Positions 1 through 6,788 of a DNA stretch of 10,237 bases are shown one piece after another. Both the position numbers and the translations under genes were made by a program. The notes beneath the pieces were generated by a model. The model saw only the letters and a program-made list of their open reading frames with translations, was not told the origin of the DNA and ran no database searches. Positions within the stretch are counted from its first letter, which is position 1. Every line of letters starts with the position of its first letter. This DNA comes from Acidilobaceae archaeon (lineage in GTDB: Archaea; Thermoproteota; Thermoprotei_A; Sulfolobales; Acidilobaceae), in assembly GCA_026985435.1 (NCBI GenBank), contig JALSQL010000086.1, positions 1 through 10,237 on the forward strand. The letters run 5' to 3'.

Positions 1-2
1 AT

Positions 3-866
3 GACTGTTGGACGGACTTCACGTACTCCCTTGAACACATGATCGTCGAATATGGTGTCCTCAACCCGCTGTTCAAGGAAAGCCCGCCGCTCTACATCGT
101 CGCCATACCCGACCCAAGCATAATAAGCGAGATAGGGGAGGAGGACTACGCTAATGCCAAGAACGTGAGCATTGACGAGGCGAAGATTGACGCCCTGGAG
201 AGCATGCTCTCGAAGATCAAGGAGGAGCTGAACTACGCTGGCGTGGCCGGGTATACTGTGATAGACACGCCGGAGAAGCTGTGCGAGCTACTCTTTGGAT
301 CAAGCCCGCCGAAGTACGCGATAATATACTGGCTCCAGGGCGCCGTTCCCGTCGGGGACGTCACGAGTCTTGCTGGGTGCAACATTAACCTGGGCGATCT
401 GGAGAACTACATACTAGACTACCACTGGGTCTGGGTGTCCCCCTACGGCGAGCCACTAGGCGACGCGACAGGCGTCACCACGACGCTCCTCAACAGTTAT
501 GCCGACATAGTTGAGGGCCCATTTAACATGTCCATAACTAGTGCGGGCGTTGAGGCTAGGAGGGAGGCTTACGCCTTCTACCTCTATAACCTCCTAAACT
601 TCACCTACGGCCTCCGCAACTACACGTCAAACCTGATAATACCGAATGCAACGTTCTATCAGGTCGAGAGCGGTGGGTGGAGGTACTACGGTACCGTGGC
701 CGCGTGGGTCTACGAGGGATCCACGCCCAAGGGAGTCCTAGTATTGAACCTGGTCCACGTTGACTGGGACGCTACTGGCGACGGGGTGCTTCCGGAGACT
801 GTTGTGCAGCAGGTGGTGTACTCGTCGCTTAGGGCTTGGAGCGTGCTGAGATCCACGGTCACCTAG
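3..866 (+). CDS. C-terminal part of a probable secreted or surface protein, function unknown
   Basis: The reading frame is open from the window edge to the TAG at 864-866. The first ATG in frame (39) is probably internal, because the codons before it read as normal protein (WTDFTYSLEH). About 287 residues are visible. I do not recognise the family with confidence. The part from about residue 100 reads as alternating strands and helices, with a stretch YAIIYWLQGAVP and then VWVSPYGEPLG. The end, VLNLVHVDWDATGDGVLPE, is loosely like ThuA or class I amidotransferase-like folds in surface proteins; that is only an impression. Four N-glycosylation sequons (NMS, NFT, NYT, NAT) cluster in the second half, which suits an extracellular archaeal protein. 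No C-terminal membrane anchor is seen. The gene is clearly less GC-rich than the ATPase and PNGase genes that follow, and uses more ATA and AAC codons. Sure of coding, unsure of role. Confidence 0.75.
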   Translation, partial: DCWTDFTYSLEHMIVEYGVLNPLFKESPPLYIVAIPDPSIISEIGEEDYANAKNVSIDEAKIDALESMLSKIKEELNYAGVAGYTVIDTPEKLCELLFGSSPPKYAIIYWLQGAVPVGDVTSLAGCNINLGDLENYILDYHWVWVSPYGEPLGDATGVTTTLLNSYADIVEGPFNMSITSAGVEARREAYAFYLYNLLNFTYGLRNYTSNLIIPNATFYQVESGGWRYYGTVAAWVYEGSTPKGVLVLNLVHVDWDATGDGVLPETVVQQVVYSSLRAWSVLRSTVT

Positions 867-867
867 C

Positions 868-923
868 GCCCCGGGCCTGGAGGCGCACCCCCCGAAGGCG
901 GGAGTTCCCCCGGGGCTCTTTCT
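868..923 (+). terminator. Hairpin plus short T-rich tract after the first gene
   Basis: An 8-bp inverted repeat, GCCCCGGG (868-875) with CCCGGGGC (909-916), starts 2 nt after the stop codon. A smaller CCCG/CGGG hairpin lies inside the loop. The right arm is followed by TCTTTCT (917-923). This could end transcription of the first gene. In such GC-rich DNA, short GC palindromes are common and archaeal terminators depend mostly on T tracts, so the call is tentative. Confidence 0.35.
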
Positions 924-1000
924 GCATGTCCTGCGTGTCCAGCGCCCGCCCGGTCCCCGAGGGGGCTCCGAGTGTGTGGCGGCGGGTTGGGTGGGCCTTG

Positions 1001-1008
1001 CTTTAAAG
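1001..1008 (+). promoter_or_regulatory. TATA box for the ABC-class ATPase gene
   Basis: CTTTAAAG stands out as AT-rich in a GC-rich stretch. Its centre lies about 28 nt before the GTG at 1033, the spacing expected for an archaeal TATA box and a leaderless transcript. Transcription would then start near 1030-1033, far upstream of the GTG at 1169. This supports translation beginning before 1169. Confidence 0.55.
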
Positions 1009-1032
1009 TCCCGCGGGGCCGGGGGCTTCTAG

Positions 1033-1168
1033 GTGCGGTGTCTTAGCAGGCGGCTATAGGTGCAGGGGCGACCTGGAGCAGGCGCTCGGGAGGATTGACG
1101 GTAGGGGCTATGGGGCCTACCGTAGCGTCGAGGGCGCGTGCGCCCGGCTGGGAGAGCTGCTGGTTAGG
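1033..1168 (+). other. Upstream coding extension of the ABC-class ATPase, lacking a standard start in frame
   Basis: The frame of the ATPase at 1169 is open back to 1007. From about 1073 it encodes LEQALGRIDGRGYGAYRS and then CARLGELLVRVSRVQGDPFA. IDGxGYGAY followed by VQGDPFAPPS is the usual N-terminal signature of COG3044 ATPases, so this segment is very probably translated as part of the protein. No ATG, GTG or TTG occurs in this frame between 1007 and 1169. The GTG at 1033 fits the TATA box spacing but is in another frame, reading eight codons to a TAG at 1057-1059. A one-base difference in 1033-1057 would join it to the conserved frame. The alternatives are initiation at the CTG at 1073, a recent frameshift, or a sequencing error. 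Confidence 0.6.
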
Positions 1169-2713
1169 GTGTCTAGGGTTCAGGGGGACCCCTTCGCCCC
1201 GCCTAGTGTCGTGGTGGTTGAGGCGCCGTCGAGGCTCCTGCCCGGCTGGGCTCTGGAGTGGCCTGTGCCCCTAGCCGACTGGCTCCATAGGAGGCTCTAC
1301 ATGCTCCTCGGGAGGGCCTCGGAGAAGGTGGGGGAGGGGCATAGCGGGCTCCTCGCCGTGCCGAGGCCCGGGCCGGTGGTGCTGCGGAGGAGCGCCGTGG
1401 AGGTGAGGGGCGGCCGCCTGCGCTTCAGGGTGTGGGCCGGCCTGCCGAGTAGGGGTAGGCGGGTGCTCGGCCGGGCGGCTGCCGAGATGCTCCTCGAGAG
1501 GCTCCCCAGGGCCGTGGGGGAGGCTGTAGCCGACGCTGGCAGGCTCGAGGGGCAGCTGGGGGAGCACATCTACACGTGGCGCCTCCAGGAGGCCCTCCGC
1601 TCCCAGCTCCGCCCCCGGGGGCTGGCCGCCTTCGTGGGGGACGGCTCGGTTCTGCCCAGGCGATGCGGGGGCTGCGAGGAGCCGCTGCCCGGGGCCGTGC
1701 CCTTCGAGAGCCCGCCCAGCCTCAGGGTGGAGCTCGAGGGCCCCCGGGGGGAGGCCGTCTCGGGCATGGGGGTGCCCCGGGGGGTGACCGTGGTCGCGGG
1801 GAGCGCCTTCCACGGTAAGAGCACGCTCCTCGAGGCGCTCGCCGCCGGGGTGTGGAACCACGTCCCCGGGGATGGCAGGGAGAGGGTTGTTACCGTGCGC
1901 AACGCCATGTACGTCAAGGCCGAGGACGGCAGGTTCGTGTCGTGCGTCGACGTGAGCAGCTTCATACACGACCTACCCGGCGGCGGTAGCACCGAGTGCT
2001 TCAGCACCAGCGACGCGAGCGGCGCCACCAGCACCGCCGCCTCAATACAGGAGGCTGTGGAGGCGGGAGCCGAGCTCCTGCTGTTAGACGAGGACACGGC
2101 TGCCAGCAACATACTCTACCTAGACGAGAGGGCGGCCCCCCTGACGAGGTGGCACACCGTCACCCCCATAGCCAGCCTCGCCAGGAGCATGGCCGAGAGG
2201 GGCGTCTCCCTAGTCATAGTCTCCAGCGGGAGCCTCCCCCTGCTCGCGGCGGCGGACACGGTCATAGTTATGGAGGGCTACCGCGCCAGGGACTCCACGG
2301 GCCTAGCCAGGGAGCTCGCCAGGAGGCACGGCGTGAGCCCGGCGGGGGCCGAGTACAAGCCCCCCAGGCCGAGGGTGGTCCAGGGCACCCCGAGGCTGGT
2401 CAAGCCCAAGATACGGGGTGGGAGGCTCGAGGACCGCGCCCTCCAGGCGCCGGTGGACCTCTCAGGCGACATACACCTAGTGGAGGGCTCGCAGTTCAAC
2501 ACTCTCCTCCTAGTGGCTAGGGCCCACCTCGCGAGCCTGAGGGGTAAACCCCTAGCCGCGGCCCTCTCCGAGCTAGAATCCACGATGGCCGAGGGGGGGC
2601 CCCAGGCCCTGGCCCCCGGGGAGCCCGGCCCCGGGCTGGCGGAGGTTAGGGGCCTCGACGTGGCGTTCCTAGTGAACAGGCTCCCCGGCCTCCGGGCGCG
2701 CCACTCACCCTAG
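1169..2713 (+). CDS. ABC-class P-loop ATPase (COG3044 / MRB1590-like)
   Basis: The predicted cytosolic ATPase is 514 residues long from the GTG at 1169. It matches the family known as ATPase of the ABC class, which is widespread in archaea and bacteria; a trypanosome member, MRB1590, acts in RNA editing. The archaeal role is unknown, with RNA binding a reasonable guess. Visible motifs are VQGDPFAPPS at residues 4-13, Walker A GSAFHGKST at 211-219, a signature-like FSTSDASGATS near 278-288, and Walker B LLLLDEDTAASN near 303-314. IVSSGS near 350 sits where an ABC H-loop would be. The 80 or so residues after Walker B (TPIASL, VIVMEGYRARD) also follow the family pattern. The C-terminal third (about 390-514) is basic and proline-rich at first and less conserved in appearance. 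The GTG start cuts off the conserved IDGxGYGAY region, so the true start is probably about 32-45 codons upstream. Most opposite-strand and other-frame ORFs here are GC shadows. Confidence 0.88.
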   Translation: MSRVQGDPFAPPSVVVVEAPSRLLPGWALEWPVPLADWLHRRLYMLLGRASEKVGEGHSGLLAVPRPGPVVLRRSAVEVRGGRLRFRVWAGLPSRGRRVLGRAAAEMLLERLPRAVGEAVADAGRLEGQLGEHIYTWRLQEALRSQLRPRGLAAFVGDGSVLPRRCGGCEEPLPGAVPFESPPSLRVELEGPRGEAVSGMGVPRGVTVVAGSAFHGKSTLLEALAAGVWNHVPGDGRERVVTVRNAMYVKAEDGRFVSCVDVSSFIHDLPGGGSTECFSTSDASGATSTAASIQEAVEAGAELLLLDEDTAASNILYLDERAAPLTRWHTVTPIASLARSMAERGVSLVIVSSGSLPLLAAADTVIVMEGYRARDSTGLARELARRHGVSPAGAEYKPPRPRVVQGTPRLVKPKIRGGRLEDRALQAPVDLSGDIHLVEGSQFNTLLLVARAHLASLRGKPLAAALSELESTMAEGGPQALAPGEPGPGLAEVRGLDVAFLVNRLPGLRARHSP

Positions 2714-2738
2714 GCCGCCCGGGACGCGGGGGCTCTCG

Positions 2739-2781
2739 GGTAACACGTTTAACCCTATCTATTAGGTGTTTACCGGGGGGT
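2739..2781 (+). promoter_or_regulatory. Promoter of the PNGase A gene, with the TATA box inside an inverted repeat
   Basis: GTTTAAC (2747-2753) is a TATA-like box about 27 nt before a likely start of transcription near 2776. A purine tract GGGGGGTG (2775-2782) lies 8 nt before the TTG start and can serve as ribosome binding site. The TATA box sits between GGTAACAC (2739-2746) and GTGTTTACC (2766-2774). These are inverted copies differing by one extra base, which could be a repressor site or chance. Confidence 0.5.
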
Positions 2782-2790
2782 GTAACGGGG

Positions 2791-4659
2791 TTGAACCCCA
2801 GGCCAGCGGCTAGGCTGCTAGCCGCGGCCCTCCTAGCCCTCGCGCTCGCGGCCCCCGCCGCCATGCCAGCGGCCGCCCAGGCGCCCGCCCTGCCCATACC
2901 CCTGCCGCCGGGCGTCTACCACGGCGAGGTGAGGCCCGGCCTCGACACTGGGGGCGCCTGGAGCTGGAGCGACCACCCCTACTGGGTCCCGCTGGAGGCG
3001 CCGCTGGCCGTGGTGGCGGCCGACGACCTGGTGTTCGCGAACTGGAGCGGCCCGGTGTCGGTCGAGGTCCAGACGCCGGATGGCAGCTTCTCGCGTATAG
3101 TGATGAGGGTTGACGTTTGGCTCGAGAGCGTGGTGCCCGGGAGGCCGGCGGTGCAGTACGACAGGCCCCTCTGGATATGGGTTGACGGCGTCCCAGCCTA
3201 TGTTGGCACTACGGTGCAGAGGTACAGCCAGGCCGCCTTCTCCGATGTGACCCACCTCTACCCGCTGCTCGTCGGGGGCGGCAACGCCACCGTGACCGTG
3301 GCGCTGCCCAACTGGGTGCTGCCCGGCTGGGGCCTGACCGGGGCGTTCCACGTGAGGGTCACGCTGCTCTACTACCCGGGCCCCAAGCCCCCGGTGCCCA
3401 CGGCTGTGATACCGCTCTTCGACAACTCCACGGCGACGCCCTGGCCGGGGCTGGCGAAGGCCGTGCTCACCTCCAGCAACCCGGTGGCGTGGCAGGTCAC
3501 GAGCGTGCCTGAGAACACTGTGAGGGCGTACCTGCTAGTCTACCTCGAGGGGTCGTCCTACGACGAGTTCTGGTACTACAACATACCGGCCGACAGGTAC
3601 GCCATATTCAGGAGCGACGGCCAGGTCTTCGCCTTCACCCAGCCGTTCCCCTACATGTTCACCGGCAGCCTGAACCCGCTCCTCTGGAGGCCCCTCCCGG
3701 GCGTTAGGGCGCTCAGCTTCGAGCCGCACCTAATAGACGTCACCCCGCTGCTGCCCCTCATAGCTGGTACCCACAACCTCAGCGTCGAGGTTTTCAACAA
3801 CCAGCACTACTGGCACGTCTTCGCCGCCCTGCTACTCTACACCGAGCCTAACGCTGTAGTCGGCTACCAGCTCCTCGACTACCAGTACACCGGCCCCCTG
3901 AGGAGCGAGAACCAGACCCAGACACCCGGCGGGGACCAGGTCTACCAGGTCGAGAGCAACGCGAGCCTCCACGCCTCGAGCCTCATAACGGTGGTCCGCT
4001 TCCCCATGCCCTACGCCTTCGTGGTCAACGCATCCATGTACAACTCCCTCCAGGCCACCCAGGTCTACAACGACGTGTGGTCAAACCTGACCCTCGCGGA
4101 GGAGTGGGAGTACACCAGCAACGTCACAAGCGTCATGCCACCCTACATGGAGCCCGTCGTCTCCTACAACTGGGGCGAGAGCTGGAGCGCCACCCTCAAC
4201 TCCCAGTACGGCTTCGTGATAGAGGCCCCCGACACGGGCGAGTACCCTGTGGAGGGCAACTTCACACTCTGGACCACGGTCAACGAGACCCTCACGATAG
4301 ACAGGGGCGTCTGGCCGTTCACCGGCACCCACCGCAGCCTCGAGGAGGCGGTCAACGCGACCGGCTACATTGAGGGCACGATAATGCTGATCAGCCCGAC
4401 GGCCGGCATAATAACGGGCATAACTGCCACCTACGGCGACACCCACAGGCTCACACACGGCCACGAGGAGGGCCAGCCCTCGGCGGGCTTCGACTTCTCA
4501 AGGTACACCCACGCTGGCAACGAGTGGCCCCAGTGGCAGGTGTACGAGGACCAGATCACCATAGTCATAGGCGGCGGCCAGGGGGGCCAGCAGCCCCAGC
4601 CACCCGCGCCACCAGTGCCTCCCGGGCCGCCGGGGGGCCCCAGGAGGCCCCTGCTCTAG
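2791..4659 (+). CDS. Secreted peptide-N4-(N-acetyl-beta-glucosaminyl)asparagine amidase A homologue (PNGase A family)
   Basis: The 622-residue protein has a signal peptide at about 1-30: Arg at 4 and 8, a long Ala/Leu core and a likely cut after AAA-Q near residue 30. The body resembles PNGase A of plants and fungi, which releases N-glycans from glycoproteins and glycopeptides. Family-like segments are YDRPLWIWVDGV near 123-134, the VTHLYPLL region, VRVTLLYYPG near 188-197, YLLVYLEGSSYDEFWYYN near 247-264 (the A-LEVY-S-DEFWY-N block), and IDVTPLLPL then HYWHVFAALLLY near 339-350. Many N-x-S/T sequons are present. The last 30 residues are Gly/Gln then Pro-rich without a membrane anchor, so the protein is probably released or held by the surface layer. 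The start is TTG at 2791 with a GGGGGGTG site upstream. Catalytic residues were not assigned. Plausible roles are turnover of the cell's own N-glycans or scavenging. The family call is good, the activity is inferred. Confidence 0.82.
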   Translation: MNPRPAARLLAAALLALALAAPAAMPAAAQAPALPIPLPPGVYHGEVRPGLDTGGAWSWSDHPYWVPLEAPLAVVAADDLVFANWSGPVSVEVQTPDGSFSRIVMRVDVWLESVVPGRPAVQYDRPLWIWVDGVPAYVGTTVQRYSQAAFSDVTHLYPLLVGGGNATVTVALPNWVLPGWGLTGAFHVRVTLLYYPGPKPPVPTAVIPLFDNSTATPWPGLAKAVLTSSNPVAWQVTSVPENTVRAYLLVYLEGSSYDEFWYYNIPADRYAIFRSDGQVFAFTQPFPYMFTGSLNPLLWRPLPGVRALSFEPHLIDVTPLLPLIAGTHNLSVEVFNNQHYWHVFAALLLYTEPNAVVGYQLLDYQYTGPLRSENQTQTPGGDQVYQVESNASLHASSLITVVRFPMPYAFVVNASMYNSLQATQVYNDVWSNLTLAEEWEYTSNVTSVMPPYMEPVVSYNWGESWSATLNSQYGFVIEAPDTGEYPVEGNFTLWTTVNETLTIDRGVWPFTGTHRSLEEAVNATGYIEGTIMLISPTAGIITGITATYGDTHRLTHGHEEGQPSAGFDFSRYTHAGNEWPQWQVYEDQITIVIGGGQGGQQPQPPAPPVPPGPPGGPRRPLL

Positions 4660-4683
4660 CGCCAGCCTGACCCCTCCACCCGT

Positions 4684-4692
4684 CTCCTTTTT
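4684..4692 (+). terminator. T-rich tract after the PNGase A gene
   Basis: TCTCCTTTTT with a preceding C/T-rich run lies about 25 nt after the stop codon. Archaeal termination relies on such U-rich tracts. No strong hairpin precedes it. Confidence 0.45.
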
Positions 4693-4743
4693 CGCTGTTA
4701 AAGGTTACGCACGTATCTGCACGCGCTGCAATAGCGAAACATT

Positions 4744-4810
4744 ACCCTAAAGCGTATCAGCCCTGAGCCATCCACTATCGGGTGGTGCGGAGCTGGAGGC
4801 GCGGGGTGAG
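4744..4810 (+). promoter_or_regulatory. Likely promoter and ribosome binding site of the 204-residue gene
   Basis: ACCCTAAAGC (4744-4753) is a weak TATA-like box that would start a transcript near 4776, leaving a leader of about 40 nt. GGTGAG at 4805-4810 lies 6 nt before the ATG at 4817 and is a good match to the 16S rRNA end, which fixes that start. Confidence 0.4.
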
Positions 4811-4816
4811 AGAGGG

Positions 4817-5431
4817 ATGCCCCTGACTACCTTCGAGGAGGAGATCTACCTGCGCGCCCTGACCGGGAGGCTGGTGGGCAAGGCGATAGCCGACCTGGGC
4901 ATCAACAAGCTCGCGGTAGTTGCCCCCAAGAACATAATATGCAGCAGCATCGCGACCGCCACTGAGGCCGCGTTCATAGACCACACCGGCGGCGTGACCT
5001 ACCACTTCATGGTTGAGCTAGGCAAGAACGAGGCCGAGATCGCCAAGAGGCTCAAGGAGTTCGGCGCCCAGGTTGTGCTACTCCAGTTCGGCGGCGAGAG
5101 CCCCATAGAGGAGGTCAAGAAGAGCTTCGTAGAGCTACTGAAGGCCATGGCCGAGGAGCAGGTGCCCGGAGCCATAGTCTTCCACGTCAGGATATTCGCC
5201 GCCGGCGGCGTGAAGGAGGCGCTAAAGGACGAGAAGGTCAAGGAGTACCTGAAGGGCAAGGACCTATACGTCTACACCGTCGGGTTCGACGAGGGCAAGG
5301 TCTACGTGAACAAGGTGACCATAGAGGGGGACGACCTCAAGCTGCAGAAGCTGGTGGAGTACCACGTAACGCTAGAGCACGCCGACCTACTCAACAGGAG
5401 CCTCAAGGACAGGAAGGTAACCTTCCAGTAG
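4817..5431 (+). CDS. Conserved-looking cytosolic alpha/beta protein of unknown function
   Basis: The protein has 204 residues. I do not recognise the family. It has no signal peptide or membrane segment and is rich in Lys, Glu and Val with alternating predicted strands and helices, typical of a folded cytosolic protein. It opens with a helix (EEEIYLRALTGRLVGKAIADLG), then a strand LAVVAP followed by KNIICSS, with the only Cys at residue 42. A second strand/helix repeat (QVVLLQFGGESPIEEVKKS) and a third (AIVFHVRIFAAGG) follow. The C-terminal part is a beta hairpin, YVYTVGFDEGKVYVNKV, and a charged helix. The start is fixed by GGTGAG 6 nt upstream. It stands alone, with 157 bp before and 112 bp after, between the PNGase and MFS genes, so neighbours give no hint. 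Strong codon bias and high charge suggest a well-expressed gene. Confidence 0.8.
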   Translation: MPLTTFEEEIYLRALTGRLVGKAIADLGINKLAVVAPKNIICSSIATATEAAFIDHTGGVTYHFMVELGKNEAEIAKRLKEFGAQVVLLQFGGESPIEEVKKSFVELLKAMAEEQVPGAIVFHVRIFAAGGVKEALKDEKVKEYLKGKDLYVYTVGFDEGKVYVNKVTIEGDDLKLQKLVEYHVTLEHADLLNRSLKDRKVTFQ

Positions 5432-5499
5432 CAACACCCATCCACTCCCCCCAACCAACATTTTCTATTCCACCTATCGCAACTGGGCGGGCGGAACCC

Positions 5500-5533
5500 T
5501 AATATTTCGGGGGCCGATACAAGCCCGCCGGTG
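5500..5533 (+). promoter_or_regulatory. TATA box and ribosome binding site of the MFS gene
   Basis: TAATATTT (5500-5507) is a clear TATA box in GC-rich surroundings. A transcript would start near 5529-5533. GGTG at 5530-5533 lies 10 nt before the TTG start, so the leader is very short. Confidence 0.55.
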
Positions 5534-5543
5534 TCAGGCCCCC

Positions 5544-6788
5544 TTGAGCGGCAACCGCAACCCTGCAGCGCTAGCGGCATACAACGCCGTGAGGGGCGCC
5601 GCGGTAGGCGGCTTCCAGGCGCTTCTACCCATGTACATGGCCAGCCTCGGCTACAAGATGAGCGAGATAGGGGGCTCCGTGGCCCTGGCGAGCGTGGCGG
5701 TAGCACTCGCGCTACCAGTCACCGGCCTCCTGATCGACACCATAGGCAGCAGGCCAGTAGTAGCTGTGGCCGGCTCGCTGCTGGCGGCGGCGGCCCTCGT
5801 GGCGGCCGCTTCGAGCAGCATAGCGCCCCTAACACTCGCCTACGCCCTCTTCCTAGCATCGTTCCTCATAGGCCAGCCGGCCAGGATGGCGTTCCTGGCC
5901 CGCAGCGTCGAGGGGGAGAGGCTTGGCTCCTACATCGGCCTAACGTCCACGGCCTTCAGCGCCTCCCGCCTAGCAGGGCCCGCCCTAGCCGGCGCCGCCG
6001 CGGAGAGGGTGGGCTACAGGCCAGCCTTCGCCGCCCTAGCGCTGGCCGCCCTAGCCGGGCTGGCAGTGTTCGCCGCCCTCTCCACAAGGCCGCCCCTCGA
6101 GGGCCCGCCCAGGACCAGGCCCGGGCTCCTAGAGGCCTACAGGAGGGCGCTCAGGCCCCCGCCGGGGCTGGCCGGGGTTCTAGGGTTCGTCGCCGTGGAC
6201 AGGCTCGGCTGGGCCCTCTGGTTCCCCACCCTGACGGCCTACCTCTACAAGAGGGGCTTCAGCGAGTCCGACGCCGGCCTGGTGGCGAGCGCTATCGGCG
6301 CCGCCAACACGCTCCTCCTACCCGCGACTGGCAGGGCGGTCGACAGGCTCGGCGCCTGGGCGGGTGTCGCCGCCAGCGAGGCCCTCGGCGCCGCTGGCAT
6401 CCTACTACTCTCGGGCGCCACGGCCCTGCCCTGGGCGGCCCTGGCAGCCGCCGTCGTGGGAGCCAGCATATCGCTGTGGATACCCTCGTATAACTCGCTG
6501 GTGGCGAGGATAGTGGGCCCCGAGAGGCTGGGGGAGGCCTACTCCTCCGCGAACAGCGTCAGGGCCCTAGCCGGGGCGCCCGCCCCCTACCTTGGGGGGC
6601 TAGCCTACGACGCCCTAGGCCCCGCCGCCCCCTTCCACGCCTCAGCGGCTGTGCTTACCCTCGCAGCCCTGGCCGCGGCTACCCTACTCCGCAGGGTGGA
6701 GGCCTCCGCTAGGGCTGCGGCGAGCGCTGGCCCCCAACCGGCGCTGGGGAGGCCCGCGGCCCCGGGGGGCTTAGCTCCGCGGCGCTAG
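5544..6788 (+). CDS. Major facilitator superfamily transporter
   Basis: The 414-residue membrane protein has a pattern of about 12 hydrophobic Ala/Leu-rich helices in two halves. The halves are divided by a charged loop near residues 185-205 (RPPLEGPPRTRPG). Motif A, GLLIDTIGSRP (about 61-71), follows the second helix, as in drug and sugar exporters of the superfamily. A weaker copy, ATGRAVDRLG, is in the second half. RLAGPALAGAAAERVGYR near 142-159 resembles motif C of drug:H+ antiporters. The only start in frame is the TTG at 5544, placed just before helix 1. Length is normal for MFS. The C-terminus (PQPALGRPAAPGG) is a short cytosolic tail that overlaps the end of the minus-strand gene by 18 bp. 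The substrate cannot be told. An exporter is my guess because of motif C. Confidence 0.88.
   Translation: MSGNRNPAALAAYNAVRGAAVGGFQALLPMYMASLGYKMSEIGGSVALASVAVALALPVTGLLIDTIGSRPVVAVAGSLLAAAALVAAASSSIAPLTLAYALFLASFLIGQPARMAFLARSVEGERLGSYIGLTSTAFSASRLAGPALAGAAAERVGYRPAFAALALAALAGLAVFAALSTRPPLEGPPRTRPGLLEAYRRALRPPPGLAGVLGFVAVDRLGWALWFPTLTAYLYKRGFSESDAGLVASAIGAANTLLLPATGRAVDRLGAWAGVAASEALGAAGILLLSGATALPWAALAAAVVGASISLWIPSYNSLVARIVGPERLGEAYSSANSVRALAGAPAPYLGGLAYDALGPAAPFHASAAVLTLAALAAATLLRRVEASARAAASAGPQPALGRPAAPGGLAPRR

Noticed and set aside
1271..2583. Several minus-strand and alternate-frame reading frames within the ATPase gene
   Set aside because: All lie inside the P-loop ATPase gene, with products rich in Pro, Ala, Arg and His and no recognisable motifs.
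4693..4736. Inverted repeat CGCTGTT / AATAGCG in the gap after the PNGase gene
   Set aside because: Only 7 bp with a G-U pair and a 30-nt loop; too weak to call an RNA element or operator.
5531..6493. GTG-started 320-residue reading frame placed well after a TATA box
   Set aside because: Its product is Arg/Pro/Gly-rich with no domain, whereas the overlapping frame from 5544 encodes a clear MFS transporter. It is a GC-rich shadow.
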